Positions 1 through 8,780 are shown, counted from the first letter of the stretch. The stretch is 64,000 bases of DNA from Lawsonibacter sp. (GCA_020025455.1 JAHHSC010000001.1:16528-80527); one strand, 5' to 3'. The notes: generated from the sequence alone by a model not told the origin. Program-made: numbers and translations.

Positions 1-537
1 TTTTTTCACGCAGTCATTCCAAATTTTCTTCGTAGAGGTGGTTTGGGACACAAAACTGAGAGGCAGATCCCGTCGCGCGGGGTCCTCCTCCAGCCATTTT
101 TCAAGACTTTCCGCCCCGGAAACCACAACTGGGTGGTCACACCAGCCTGCAATGGCCAACACCTCAGGATGGTCCGGAGTGCCTACAATCACAGGCTGTC
201 GTCCCTGCGCTTCCGCCTTGGTGACCAGATTATGGATTCTGGTTACATTGGGACAGGTGGCATCCAGTATTTTAATTCCCCGGTCCTCCAGAGCACGGTG
301 AACGGCACGACTCTCGCCGTGGGAGCGGATGATAACAGCGTGGTCATCCGGCACATCCTCCAGCCGCTCCACACAGGTGAGCCCTTCGTCGGCCAGCTTG
401 TCGATCATATCCTGATTGTGGATAATGGAACCCAGCATCACGCATGGCATATGCTGCGCGGCCGTTTTCTCTGCCAGCTCCACCGCCCGCCGGACTCCAT
501 AGCAGAAGCCTGCCGACTCAGCCAGTACGATTTTCAC
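1..537 (-). CDS. ispH: 4-hydroxy-3-methylbut-2-enyl diphosphate reductase IspH (3' end outside window)
   Basis: Last enzyme of the MEP isoprenoid pathway: reduces HMBPP to IPP and DMAPP with a [4Fe-4S] cluster. The 179 N-terminal residues visible include GFCYGVRRAV with cluster Cys12, SIIHN (His40), RSHG (His73), DATCP (Cys95), GTPDHPEV (His123) and SQTT. The start is GTG, preceded by a GGGAGG ribosome binding site seven bases upstream, and it overlaps the plsC stop as GTGA, so the two are translationally coupled. The gene leaves the window in frame with no stop. Full-length IspH is about 280-310 residues. Clostridial versions are often fused to an S1-domain protein, and the missing 3' part would decide that here. 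Confidence 0.93.
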   Translation of the reverse strand, partial: MKIVLAESAGFCYGVRRAVELAEKTAAQHMPCVMLGSIIHNQDMIDKLADEGLTCVERLEDVPDDHAVIIRSHGESRAVHRALEDRGIKILDATCPNVTRIHNLVTKAEAQGRQPVIVGTPDHPEVLAIAGWCDHPVVVSGAESLEKWLEEDPARRDLPLSFVSQTTSTKKIWNDCVKK

Positions 538-1175
538 TCTTGTCCCTCCCCGAGCTTGTAGATGCGCTCCATCAGGTCATCGGTAATGGCCTTCAGTTCC
601 TCCGTGGTAGGACGTCTCCCCTCAAACTCAGCATAGTAGGGCGTTCCGATCACAATGGTGTTGACACGGAAAAGCTTCTTTTTTCTGGGCACATAGACAG
701 GCAGGATAGGTGTGTTGGTACGGGTAGCAAAGAGGACAGCACCCGTCTTTGCTTCTACTTTCTCGCCATCACGGACACGGGTCCCCTCAGGGAAAATCAA
801 CAGCTTGCTGCCTTCCTTCAGATAGTGAAGAGAGGTCTTGACGGCCTTCACATCCGCAGAGCCCCGGTCCACACCAAAGACTCCAGCCTTTCCCAAAATC
901 CAGCCGATGAAGGGCACCTTCAAAACAGCCATCTTCGCAATGGCACGCATGGGGTACCTGCGGCCAAACCCAAAGCACACATAGAAGGGATCTCCGATGG
1001 TGGAGTGGTTGGGGCAAATCACAGCGGGGCCATCCGGAATGTTCTCCCGCCCGATGGCCCTAACCGGCCTTACCAGGTTGAAAAACGGCCAAATCACATA
1101 GTATAGAAAGTGAAATGCCTTGTCAGTTTTTTCCTTGGGCGGAAATTTTGTTTTTTTCTCATTTTCGTCCTTCAC
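534..1175 (-). CDS. plsC: 1-acyl-sn-glycerol-3-phosphate acyltransferase
   Basis: Adds the second acyl chain to lysophosphatidic acid to make phosphatidic acid at the membrane. It has the acyltransferase box NHSTIGD (HX4D) near residue 60 and FPEGTR about 75 residues later, with a hydrophobic FHFLYYVIWPFFNLV segment near the N-terminus. Two GTG starts are possible. I prefer the downstream one, which overlaps the cmk stop as GTGA and has AGGAG 11 bases upstream. The upstream GTG at 1187 lies inside that same AGGAG, so it could not use it. Operon order is cmk-plsC-ispH. A paralogous acyltransferase specificity cannot be excluded. Confidence 0.9.
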   Translation of the reverse strand: MKDENEKKTKFPPKEKTDKAFHFLYYVIWPFFNLVRPVRAIGRENIPDGPAVICPNHSTIGDPFYVCFGFGRRYPMRAIAKMAVLKVPFIGWILGKAGVFGVDRGSADVKAVKTSLHYLKEGSKLLIFPEGTRVRDGEKVEAKTGAVLFATRTNTPILPVYVPRKKKLFRVNTIVIGTPYYAEFEGRRPTTEELKAITDDLMERIYKLGEGQE

Positions 1176-1849
1176 AGTCCAATGCACTCCTTTACCAGGG
1201 AGAGTACTGCGTTCAGGCTCTCTTCCAGATTCAGATTTGTAGTGTCAAGCAGGATTGCGTCCTCCGCCTGTCGCAGAGGTGCGATCGCACGGCTGCGGTC
1301 ACGCTCATCACGGTCCATAATATCATGGAGGATGGTCTCGTAATCCGCCGTCTGTCCGCGCTGTTCCAGCTCCAGCAGTCTGCGGCGGGCACGGGCCTCC
1401 GGGGCGGCGGTAAGAAAAATTTTCACATCAGCGTCGGGCAAAACCACAGTCCCAATGTCGCGGCCGTCCATGACCACATTGTGCTCCCTGGCCTGTCTGC
1501 GCTGGAACTCCAGCAGGAAATCCCGGACCTCCTTCATGGCAGACACCTGAGAGGTTAGATCAGACACCCGGTGCTCCCGAATTGTTTTAGAGACATTCTC
1601 CCCGTCCAGAAACATCCGCTGCTCCCCGTCAGGCCCGTAGTCCATATGGATATCCAGGCCATCCAGCAGCGGGACAATCTTCTCTTTCTCGGAGGGGGCC
1701 ACACCAGACTTCAGGGTCTTTAACGCCACTGTGCGGTAGATGGCCCCTGTATCCACATACAGAAACCCGAGTTTTCTGGCCAGCTGGCGGGCCAAGGTGC
1801 TCTTTCCTGCACCGGCAGGGCCGTCAATGGCAATACTTCTATGTTCCAT
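1172..1849 (-). CDS. cmk: (d)CMP kinase
   Basis: Phosphorylates CMP and dCMP using ATP. The N-terminus carries the P-loop GPAGAGKST directly after SIAID, followed by VDTGAIYR. Further on are MDGRDIGTVVLPDA (nucleotide-binding region) and the lid-like RARRRLLELEQRG. About 225 residues is normal for the family. The ATG chosen has GGGAG eight bases upstream; an in-frame TTG five codons earlier lies within that ribosome binding site and is rejected. The gene sits 22 bases after the flavoprotein gene and overlaps plsC by four bases. Confidence 0.95.
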   Translation of the reverse strand: MEHRSIAIDGPAGAGKSTLARQLARKLGFLYVDTGAIYRTVALKTLKSGVAPSEKEKIVPLLDGLDIHMDYGPDGEQRMFLDGENVSKTIREHRVSDLTSQVSAMKEVRDFLLEFQRRQAREHNVVMDGRDIGTVVLPDADVKIFLTAAPEARARRRLLELEQRGQTADYETILHDIMDRDERDRSRAIAPLRQAEDAILLDTTNLNLEESLNAVLSLVKECIGL

Positions 1850-1871
1850 GTCGATCGCTCCCAAATTTGTT

Positions 1872-3125
1872 TTACGACTCAGTCAGAGATCCCACGGCAC
1901 CCTCTCCGGCTGCCCGGCCAGTGGACCAGGCGATCTGCAGATTGAAGCCGCCGGTATAAGCGTCCACGTCCAGCAGTTCACCTGCAAAAAACAGGCCAGA
2001 GACCTTTTTTGACTCCATCGTCTTAGGGTCCACTTCTCCCACCTTGATACCGCCAGAGGTCACAATGGCATCCGCAATGGGACGGGGGCCGCTGATTGCC
2101 ACCGGGAAAGACTTGAAAAGCTCCAGAAGGCGGCGGCGCTCCCCCTTGGTCAGATCATGCGCCTTGCGTCCGCCTGGTATTTCAGCCCGCTCCAACATGA
2201 CGGGGATCATCATTCTCGGCAGCAGGGTCCCCAGCAGATTGGCCATATCCTTGTTTGCGTTGGCGGTCAGTTCCCGCACCAGACGGGCATCCAAGGTCGG
2301 CTCATCCAGGGCGGGCTTCAAGTCGATCAAACAGGTGTAAGTGTTTTTATTGAAATCCCGCATATGGGCACTGGCAGACAAAATCAGCGGCCCAGATAAG
2401 CCAAAGTGGGTGAACAGCAGTTCTCCCTGTTCCTGGTAGACAACCTTTTTCTTCTGGTTTTTCACCGTGAGGGTCACATTCTTCAGCGCAAGCCCCTGCA
2501 TTTCCCCGCAGAAACGGTCGGGGGATTCCAGCGGAACCAACGAGGGTCTGGGTTCCACTACGCAGTGGCCCAGCTCGGCAGCCATCCTGTGTCCATCGCC
2601 GGTAGAACCGGTGGCCGGGTAGGAAAGCCCGCCTGTTGCAAGGATAACTGCTTTACACGGAATCCTGCCATTTTCGGTGTCAACACCACAAACTGCGCCC
2701 TCTGCGCAGGCAATGCCGGTGACCCTGGTCTGTAGCACCGGAACCTTCAGCCGGCGCAGCTCAAAAAACAGAGCGTCAATAATGTCGGCCGCTTTGTCGG
2801 ACTTGGGAAATACCCGGTTGCCCCGCTCCACTTTCAGCTCCACACCAAGGTCAGAGAAAAACTTCTCTACCGTAGCGGGTGGCATTCGGGTCAGGGCGCT
2901 ATAGAGGAAGCGTCCATTTCGAGGGGTCGAGGCCAGCACCTCCTCCACCCCACAGTGATTTGTCACATTGCACCGGCCTTTGCCGGTGATATACAGCTTG
3001 CGCCCCACCTTCGGATTTCGTTCCAGCAGCTGCACCTGAGCTCCCATTCGGGCGGCGGTGATCGCAGCCATCATGCCGGCGGCGCCGCCGCCCACCACGA
3101 TCAAGGGGTAATTCTGTTCGTTCAC
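1872..3125 (-). CDS. HI0933/BaiN-family NAD(P)/FAD-dependent oxidoreductase
   Basis: Flavoprotein of the HI0933-like family (often labelled aminoacetone oxidase family or BaiN-like). It has an N-terminal FAD Rossmann motif VVGGGAAGMMAA at residues 10-21, then ERNPKVGRKLYITGKGRCN, which is diagnostic of the family, and a C-terminal FAGELLDVDAYTGGFNLQ FAD-contact motif. Length 417 residues is typical. The physiological substrate is unknown. BaiN has been linked to bile-acid dehydroxylation, but this family is nearly universal in Clostridia, so that role should not be assumed. GTG start overlapping the rpiR stop as GTGA; it is followed by cmk in the same direction. Confidence 0.85.
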   Translation of the reverse strand: MNEQNYPLIVVGGGAAGMMAAITAARMGAQVQLLERNPKVGRKLYITGKGRCNVTNHCGVEEVLASTPRNGRFLYSALTRMPPATVEKFFSDLGVELKVERGNRVFPKSDKAADIIDALFFELRRLKVPVLQTRVTGIACAEGAVCGVDTENGRIPCKAVILATGGLSYPATGSTGDGHRMAAELGHCVVEPRPSLVPLESPDRFCGEMQGLALKNVTLTVKNQKKKVVYQEQGELLFTHFGLSGPLILSASAHMRDFNKNTYTCLIDLKPALDEPTLDARLVRELTANANKDMANLLGTLLPRMMIPVMLERAEIPGGRKAHDLTKGERRRLLELFKSFPVAISGPRPIADAIVTSGGIKVGEVDPKTMESKKVSGLFFAGELLDVDAYTGGFNLQIAWSTGRAAGEGAVGSLTES

Positions 3126-3985
3126 TCCTGCACCTTCTCATAGACGCCGTACTCATCCCAGATGCTCTCTAAGCGCTGGAAGGTCTTGGACAGGTCGTCA
3201 TTTTTCTTTCTGCTCACTGCCACCAGCAGCGCGTTGACCAGGGACAGCGGCGCCACCAGGGAATCGACAAAGGAGGCCATGTCACTGCGGGCCTTCAATG
3301 TGTAGTGCGAATTGGCGGCCAGAGGGGATGCCTCACTGTCGGTGATGGCTACGGTAGTGGCACCCTGATCCTGGGCAAATTTCATGGCCTGTACCGTGCG
3401 GCTGGAATAGCGCGGAAAACTGATCCCGACGACCACATCCCCCTCTCCCACCCGCAGCAGGTTCTCAAAGACTTCGCTGGCGGTATTGGCGGTAACCTCC
3501 ACCACATTATCGAAAATCAGATGTAAGTAGAAGCACATAAACGTAGCGATGGCCGCAGAGGAGCGCACACCGATCACGTAAATCTTGCGTGCCGAGACAA
3601 TGGCCTCTACTGCCTTTTCAAAGCTGCTGCGGTCCAGTTCTTCGAGCGTCAGTTGAATCTTCTCGATATCAGACTGCAGCACCATAGACAGCAGGTCCTG
3701 ATCCCCCAGTCGGTCATTGGCCACTTCGATGCGCTGCACACTGGTCAGACGGTTCCGGATCATTTTTTGCAGGGATTTCTGCATATCAGGGTAGCCATCG
3801 TAACCAAGCTCGGCTGCAAAGCGAACCACCGTTGATTCGCTTACGCCGACTTTTTTGCCAAGCCGGCTTGCCGTCATAAACGCGGCCTTGTCGTAGGAAT
3901 CCAGAATAAAGTTCGCAATTTTCTTCTGTCCCTTGGAGAAAGACTGCATACTGTCTTGAATAATTGCTAAAATATCGTGATCCAT
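3122..3985 (-). CDS. RpiR/MurR-family transcriptional regulator
   Basis: Has an N-terminal RpiR helix-turn-helix (SKGQKKIANFILDSYD, then SRLGKKVGVSESTVVRFAAELGY) and a C-terminal SIS sugar-phosphate isomerase-type sensing domain (VIGVRSSAAIATF, VVVGISFPRYS, VAITDSEASPLA). Family members respond to sugar phosphates or amino-sugar phosphates. The nearest downstream genes are a flavoprotein and cmk-plsC-ispH, not sugar genes, so the regulon is unclear and may be distant. The second ATG is chosen because the GAGGAG ribosome binding site abuts the first ATG with no spacing. A good promoter lies upstream. Confidence 0.88.
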   Translation of the reverse strand: MDHDILAIIQDSMQSFSKGQKKIANFILDSYDKAAFMTASRLGKKVGVSESTVVRFAAELGYDGYPDMQKSLQKMIRNRLTSVQRIEVANDRLGDQDLLSMVLQSDIEKIQLTLEELDRSSFEKAVEAIVSARKIYVIGVRSSAAIATFMCFYLHLIFDNVVEVTANTASEVFENLLRVGEGDVVVGISFPRYSSRTVQAMKFAQDQGATTVAITDSEASPLAANSHYTLKARSDMASFVDSLVAPLSLVNALLVAVSRKKNDDLSKTFQRLESIWDEYGVYEKVQE

Positions 3986-4037
3986 TTTTTGATGCATCTC
4001 CTCAGCAGATGGTTCAAACGTATTGCTATGTTTCTAT

Positions 4038-4066
4038 ATCATAAACTTTTTTCTAAAAAAACGCAA
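4038..4066 (-). promoter_or_regulatory. Sigma-A type promoter for the rpiR-like gene
   Basis: On the minus strand, TTGCGT and TATGAT are separated by 17 bases. The -10 element lies about 50 bases upstream of the rpiR-like start, in an AT-rich intergenic stretch. No operator palindrome is obvious. Confidence 0.55.
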
Positions 4067-4116
4067 GGGATTCCTGCAAGATTCTTATCGTATCCTGCAA
4101 AAATCCCCTGTGTGCT

Positions 4117-4830
4117 TCACACCTCAGAATGTAACACCAGCAGCTCCTGCTCCGTCAGCGGCCGCCACTGTCCCGGCTTGAGGGAGCGGTCGAGCTGAAG
4201 TCCTCCCTCCCGGATTCGCTTCAGGCGGAGCACCTTCAGTCCTGCCTGCTTACACATCCTCCGAACCTGGCGATTTTTGCCCTGGTGAATGGTAATGGAC
4301 AGCTGACTCACCTCACCTCTGGCCGCGCCCTGCCGTACCTTAGCGGGAGCCAGCCGGTCTCCATCCAGTTCCATAGGGCCGGACAAAATGGGAAGTGCGT
4401 GGTCCACGCTGCCCGTCACCCAAACCAGGTATTCCTTCTCGATTTCATAGCTGGGATGAAGCAGCTTCTGGGTCAGATCCCCATCGTCTGTCATAAGGAG
4501 CAGCCCCTCAGAATCCAGATCCAGCCGTCCCACCGGCCAAACTCTGGTTCCGCAGCCCGATACAAGCTGAGCCACATTCTTGCGGTTCTTCTCGTCGGAC
4601 AGGGTCGTGACATAGCCCCTTGGTTTGTTGAGCATCAGATAGACGCGGCCGCTGCCAGGTCTGAGTGGCTTTCCGTCAACCAGAACTGTGTCCCGTTCCA
4701 GATCGGCTCGGTCCCCCAGCTGGGCCGTCACTCCGTTCACCTCTACCCGACCTGCGGTGATCCACTCCTCTGCCTTTCGGCGCGAGGTCAGTCCACAGGA
4801 TGAAATCAATTTTTGCAGCCGTTCTTCCAT
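4117..4830 (-). CDS. rluB: RsuA/RluB-family ribosomal pseudouridine synthase
   Basis: Isomerises a uridine in rRNA to pseudouridine. An N-terminal S4 RNA-binding domain (ERLQKLISSCGLTSRRKAEE, VEVNG) is followed by the catalytic domain with GRLDLDSEGLLLMTDDGDL, whose first Asp is the catalytic residue, and GKNRQVRRMC near residue 195. 237 residues. The family includes RluB (23S), RsuA (16S) and RluF; firmicute genes next to scpAB are usually assigned RluB, which is the basis of the symbol. The ribosome binding site AAGGAG is 8 bases upstream. It follows the carboxypeptidase gene by 27 bases, within a scpA-scpB-ytfJ-rluB neighbourhood common in Firmicutes. Confidence 0.85.
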   Translation of the reverse strand: MEERLQKLISSCGLTSRRKAEEWITAGRVEVNGVTAQLGDRADLERDTVLVDGKPLRPGSGRVYLMLNKPRGYVTTLSDEKNRKNVAQLVSGCGTRVWPVGRLDLDSEGLLLMTDDGDLTQKLLHPSYEIEKEYLVWVTGSVDHALPILSGPMELDGDRLAPAKVRQGAARGEVSQLSITIHQGKNRQVRRMCKQAGLKVLRLKRIREGGLQLDRSLKPGQWRPLTEQELLVLHSEV

Positions 4831-4857
4831 TGGTTCTGCTCCTTCTGTCTCTACCGC

Positions 4858-5952
4858 TTATAAGAAAGCCAACAGTCGTTCCCACACGTTCCATTTAGGT
4901 GCTAAATCGCATGGCACCGAACGTCCCGTCACTAAGTCGGTCCGGCCGATTTCCTCTCCATTCAGATCGTAGATCAGTTCACCGACTACCGTGCCAGGTG
5001 TCACCGGTGCATCAAGCTGCTCCACGGTCAGATACAGCCCAGGCCGAGGGATTTCCCCCGGTTTCAAGGCAGCCCTGACGCTTTGAGCGGCTTTTACCGG
5101 GCAGAACGCCGTCAGGCTTCCGGCCACAGGCAGGGAGCACACCTCTCCCCCCTCCTCCACCAGCGTTTCACTGTGGTACTGTCGGAAGCCTGCGTCCAGC
5201 AGCGCAGTGTGGTCGGCCCAATCACTCGGGGCGTTCAGCGTGACACAGATCAGGGTCAAGCCGTCCCGCTGTGCGGCGGAGACCAACGTCCGACCCGCTT
5301 TCTCGGTATATCCTGTTTTCAATCCAATACAGCCCGGATAGCGCCACAGCAGCTTATTGTGGTTTGTGAAGATCCGGGTTCCAAAGGTCGCCGACTTGGT
5401 GGATACGATTTTGGCCATCGTTTCGTTTTGGAGGCAGGCTCTTGCCAGCAAAGCCATATCGTAGGCGGTGGAGTAGTGTTCTTCTGCATTGAGGCCGTTT
5501 GGGTTTGCAAAGTGGGTATCTACCATGCCAAGCTCGATTGCCTTCTGGTTCATGGCCGTTACAAAATTCTCCACCGTGCCGCCGCAGCTCCCGGCAACAG
5601 ACAGGGCTGCGTCATTGCCCGAGCGCAGCAGCATCCCGTAGAGCAGCGTCTCCAGGCTCACCTTATCCCCAGGGGCAAGATAAATGGAGGAGCCCTCCGC
5701 GCCAGCCCACTCCGGGGAGATGGTCACCTCTTCCTCCATACTGTGCCCGGACTCCAGCGCAACCAGCCCGGTCATCAGCTTTGTGATGCTGGCAATCAGG
5801 CGGCGCTCATGGCAGTTTTTTTCTGCCAGCACCCGCCCGCTGTCCCCATCCATAAGGATATAGGCGGAAGCGGAAATACCCGCCCCATTTGAAACAGGCA
5901 CCAGCCCCAGCAGCAGAGCCGCACACAGTATTACATTAAGGAATCGTCTCAT
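4858..5952 (-). CDS. dacF: D-alanyl-D-alanine carboxypeptidase (DacF/DacB-like)
   Basis: Low-molecular-weight penicillin-binding protein that trims the terminal D-Ala of peptidoglycan stem peptides outside the membrane. It has a signal peptide (residues 1-25, hydrophobic FLNVILCAALLLGLVPV), the SxxK motif SITK with the nucleophilic Ser near residue 57, SGN near 115 and KTG near 215, followed by a C-terminal beta-rich domain (TVEQLDAPV). The ATG is preferred over an upstream GTG because GAGGGTG lies at proper distance. Placement near ytfJ and scpAB matches the sporulation-associated DacF/DacB group, but a vegetative DacA role is possible. Confidence 0.87.
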   Translation of the reverse strand: MRRFLNVILCAALLLGLVPVSNGAGISASAYILMDGDSGRVLAEKNCHERRLIASITKLMTGLVALESGHSMEEEVTISPEWAGAEGSSIYLAPGDKVSLETLLYGMLLRSGNDAALSVAGSCGGTVENFVTAMNQKAIELGMVDTHFANPNGLNAEEHYSTAYDMALLARACLQNETMAKIVSTKSATFGTRIFTNHNKLLWRYPGCIGLKTGYTEKAGRTLVSAAQRDGLTLICVTLNAPSDWADHTALLDAGFRQYHSETLVEEGGEVCSLPVAGSLTAFCPVKAAQSVRAALKPGEIPRPGLYLTVEQLDAPVTPGTVVGELIYDLNGEEIGRTDLVTGRSVPCDLAPKWNVWERLLAFL

Positions 5953-6049
5953 AGCGGTCACCCTCGTTTTTCCATAGCGGTGCCTGTAGTATGAGCCTTT
6001 TTCTCCCTTTTATCAGCGCCAATATTTGGACATGAATGGGTGTTTTTAA

Positions 6050-6481
6050 TTACTCAGCGTAATCACTCGCAGCTTTTTGTGCCTTCTGCTCCTTTTTCAG
6101 CTGCTGCTGATCGATGAAGTCCGTAACCTTGTCCACAACCTCGGGGACCGTGTCAATGACCCGATCAATGGTGGTAGGGGGAAACGGATTGACGGGCAGC
6201 ATCTTCACATCGCCGCCGCGGATAACCAGAAACGCCACCGGCTCCAGCTTGGCGCTGGCACCGGTACCGCCGCCGAACTGGTTGGGGTCGGATGCGGTCT
6301 GCTTTTTGGTACTGAACTCGCTGCCGCCGCCAGCTACGCCGAAAGACAGCTTTGATACGGGAATCAGGGTCACACCATCAGCCTGGATGGGCGTACCGAT
6401 GATTGCGTCGGCATCCGCCGCTGCACGGATATTCTGCATGGTGGTATTGATCAGTTCATTGATAGGGCTACTCTTTTCCAT
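6050..6481 (-). CDS. ytfJ: GerW/YtfJ family spore protein
   Basis: Matches the GerW (YtfJ) family, needed for normal spore germination in Bacillus. Visible family marks are PINELINTTMQNI at the N-terminus, GTPIQADGVTLIPVSKLSFG in the middle and a glycine-rich VAGGGSEF segment. The C-terminal part holds VIDTVPEVVDKVTDF. 143 residues is usual. It follows the DUF2953 gene by 3 bases, in the scpA-scpB-DUF2953-ytfJ order that recurs in Clostridia. The biochemical role is not known. Confidence 0.9.
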   Translation of the reverse strand: MEKSSPINELINTTMQNIRAAADADAIIGTPIQADGVTLIPVSKLSFGVAGGGSEFSTKKQTASDPNQFGGGTGASAKLEPVAFLVIRGGDVKMLPVNPFPPTTIDRVIDTVPEVVDKVTDFIDQQQLKKEQKAQKAASDYAE

Positions 6482-6484
6482 AAT

Positions 6485-7132
6485 TTAAGCCGCCTTTCCA
6501 GTTTGTTTCAGTTTCTTTTGTTCCTTGTGGACACGCAGGAACCGCCGAAAAGCCTTCCCGCCAAAATAGATCGCCAGCCAGAGTGCCTGGCTGATCGTGA
6601 AAGACAGATCCGCCTCGGCCGCGATGGCAATGGCAGATGCGTTAAAATCCAGCTTCACTTCGGCGTTTCCGTCTTTCACATGAAAAGCCTCCGTCAGCGG
6701 ATACCAGATGGAGCCCAGGATCATGTTCGCCTGTCCATAGCGCATGGCAGCATCTGCCGGATCGTCCGCCCCCACCGTGAGTACGAGATGAAGGGTGTCC
6801 ACCCGCAGCTTACGTTTAAACTGCGCAGCGGCCTCCAGCGCAATGGGCAGCAGCGCTTTGGCATACTCCAGCGTCCCCCCAATTTTTTCACGCAGCGGGA
6901 CCTTCTCTTCTTCTGGCACCGCCATACGCTTAGGTGCCGGCTTCTGTCTCCGCTTTTCGGTTTTTGCTTTCTTCTCTTTGTTTGGACGAGGGAACAGCCT
7001 TTGTCTGATCCAACCAAGTCTGGCCTCCAGCGTCAGCCCCCCGACATCATAAACCGTCCGAATACCGACCCGGACCTGTCCAATTCCAAACAGGATCAGC
7101 AGGACGGCCATCCAGATCCAGAAGGTACGCAT
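6485..7132 (-). CDS. DUF2953 domain-containing membrane-anchored protein
   Basis: A single N-terminal membrane segment (residues 5-24, FWIWMAVLLILFGIGQVRVG) is followed by a basic, low-complexity stretch rich in Lys, Arg and Pro (about residues 50-75) and a C-terminal soluble domain. The soluble part has LHLVLTVGADDPADAAMRYGQ, the recognisable core of DUF2953. Function is unknown. Members are usually encoded just upstream of ytfJ/gerW, as here, which suggests a role in sporulation or the forespore envelope (inference). It starts one base after the scpB stop and has GGGAGG upstream. Confidence 0.75.
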   Translation of the reverse strand: MRTFWIWMAVLLILFGIGQVRVGIRTVYDVGGLTLEARLGWIRQRLFPRPNKEKKAKTEKRRQKPAPKRMAVPEEEKVPLREKIGGTLEYAKALLPIALEAAAQFKRKLRVDTLHLVLTVGADDPADAAMRYGQANMILGSIWYPLTEAFHVKDGNAEVKLDFNASAIAIAAEADLSFTISQALWLAIYFGGKAFRRFLRVHKEQKKLKQTGKAA

Positions 7133-7133
7133 G

Positions 7134-7757
7134 TCATCCCTCCCCGTTTTCCGGTTTTATCGCGTCGGCAGCGGGCTCCTGCTCCTCCTCTTTGAGTTTG
7201 GCCACCGCAGCCTCCAACTTCATGGTCATTTGAGCGCCCTCCTGGGTAGAGTCGGGCAGCTCCGGCAGCTCCTTCAGGCTGGATAAGCCGAAGGAGCGCA
7301 AAAACGTCTTGGTGGTCCGGAACAGAATCGGCCGGCCGGGCACTGCCAGGCGTCCCGCTTCCTCGATCAAGTCCCGCTCCAGGAGCAGACTCACCGTGTA
7401 GGAGCTGTCCACCCCGCGGACCTGATCCACATAGGCGCGGGTCACCGGCTGGTAGTAGGCAATGACGGCCAGAACCTCCAGGGCGGGCTGGGACAGCTTG
7501 GCAGGCTTGCGGCTCTCCAGCGTCTTTCGAATAACAGGGGCAAACTCCGGTGCCGATACCAGCTGATAGCTGGTGTCCAACCGGAGCAGCCGAATACCAC
7601 GGCGCTGGTAGCTGTATTGATCCATCAATTGCTGTGCCACGGTGTCCAGGGTGGGGCGATCCACCTCAAGCCCCAGGCACAGCCGTTCTACCGGTACGGG
7701 CTCACCGGCTGCAAACAAGACCCCCTCCAGGGTGGACTCTAATTCTTTGATCTCCAA
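7134..7757 (-). CDS. scpB: Segregation and condensation protein B (ScpB)
   Basis: Dimeric winged-helix subunit of the SMC-ScpA-ScpB condensin. Motifs are LEGVLFAAGEPVPVERL at the N-terminus, LEVLAVIAYYQPVTRAYVDQVRGVDS in the second winged helix and GRPILFRTTKTFLRSFGL near the end. I choose a TTG start because it has GAAGG five bases upstream and gives 11 residues before the conserved VLFAAG, as in other ScpBs. A longer in-frame TTG that overlaps scpA lacks a ribosome binding site. The acidic, Glu-rich C-terminus is typical. Confidence 0.93.
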   Translation of the reverse strand: MEIKELESTLEGVLFAAGEPVPVERLCLGLEVDRPTLDTVAQQLMDQYSYQRRGIRLLRLDTSYQLVSAPEFAPVIRKTLESRKPAKLSQPALEVLAVIAYYQPVTRAYVDQVRGVDSSYTVSLLLERDLIEEAGRLAVPGRPILFRTTKTFLRSFGLSSLKELPELPDSTQEGAQMTMKLEAAVAKLKEEEQEPAADAIKPENGEG

Positions 7758-7773
7758 TGTTTCCTTCTCCCTC

Positions 7774-8574
7774 TCAGCAGCCGTCAGCGGCAAGCCCGTC
7801 TTTCTGTTCCAAATCGCGATCCGTACAGGTTACCGTGCAATCCTGCTCAGTTCCGGCAAGGCGAAGCCGTCTGGCCTTGCAGAGCTCCAACACCGCTAGA
7901 AAGGTGGCAACCACCTCGGAACGGCTACGATTTCCTCGGAACAGGGCCTTGAATCGGGTAACGCCGGAGTGGAGCAGCCGTTGGATCAGCTCACCTGCTT
8001 TCTCGTTCACGGGGTAAGGCTCCCTGCCCACGATCCCCTCAAAGGCAGAAACAGGGGGCGGGATCTTATGGTCCGACCGATCAAGCACAGCGGTCATCGC
8101 GTTCAGCAGATCTTCCTTTTTATGGACGTATCGGTAGGTCCTGTCAGGCTCTAACGGCTCCGGGACTTTTGTAATATAGTCCTGACTGAACCGGTAGCGG
8201 TCATCAAAGGTTGGGATGACCTGTTTGATTTTCAGGTAGTTCTCATTGCGCTGATGGGCTTCCAGAGAGGCGATCAGCTGCTCCATCTCGCTCAAAGCCT
8301 CTTCATCGTGAATAGACAACAGCATCCTGGTCTTGATGTAGATCAGTTGTGATGCCATTGTAACAAACTCGCTGGCTACTTCCAGGTCCAGCTCCTTACG
8401 CTTATTCATCCACGCAAGGTACTGATCCAGAATCAGCGAAATTTGGATGTCCTTAATTTCCATCTTGTTTTTGCTGAGCAGGTGCAAAATCAGATCCAGA
8501 GGCCCCACAAAGTCCTCCATGTTCTCTTCTTTGGATTTGACCACCCCTTCCAGGTGGTAGATGGGTGCCTCCAT
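7774..8574 (-). CDS. scpA: Segregation and condensation protein A (ScpA)
   Basis: Kleisin subunit that bridges SMC heads in chromosome condensation. The N-terminal FVGPLDLILHLLSKNKMEI and ISLILDQYLAWM are the ScpA signature; the C-terminal winged helix carries LFRGNRSRSEVVATFLAVLELCK. About 266 residues is normal. The ATG has GGAGG six bases upstream. First gene of the scpA-scpB-DUF2953-ytfJ transcription unit, with a promoter just upstream. Confidence 0.93.
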   Translation of the reverse strand: MEAPIYHLEGVVKSKEENMEDFVGPLDLILHLLSKNKMEIKDIQISLILDQYLAWMNKRKELDLEVASEFVTMASQLIYIKTRMLLSIHDEEALSEMEQLIASLEAHQRNENYLKIKQVIPTFDDRYRFSQDYITKVPEPLEPDRTYRYVHKKEDLLNAMTAVLDRSDHKIPPPVSAFEGIVGREPYPVNEKAGELIQRLLHSGVTRFKALFRGNRSRSEVVATFLAVLELCKARRLRLAGTEQDCTVTCTDRDLEQKDGLAADGC

Positions 8575-8635
8575 GCTGCGCCTCCTTCTCCGTACAGCCG
8601 CCCAGTTCCCTGGACATCTGAATCATTCTCGAATT

Positions 8636-8664
8636 ATTATACCAGTTTAACCTCTAAAAAACAA
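8636..8664 (-). promoter_or_regulatory. Promoter of scpA operon
   Basis: On the minus strand there is an extended -10, TGGTATAAT, with TTGTTT 17 bases upstream. It sits about 60 bases before the scpA start. The weak -35 fits an extended -10 promoter. Confidence 0.6.
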
Positions 8665-8780
8665 GAAAAACCAAAGATGCATTCTGTGAATCGGAACGGA
8701 TTTCACCGCAGCAAACTGCCAGCATTTCTCCCTCTTTGAACGTAACCTTCAGGTGCGTGTGTATTCCCTGAACCAGGACG

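Noticed and set aside
5955..5995. Sigma-F-like promoter just upstream of the carboxypeptidase (CATA-N16-GGAAAAACG)
   Set aside because: It would overlap the ribosome binding site and leave almost no leader.
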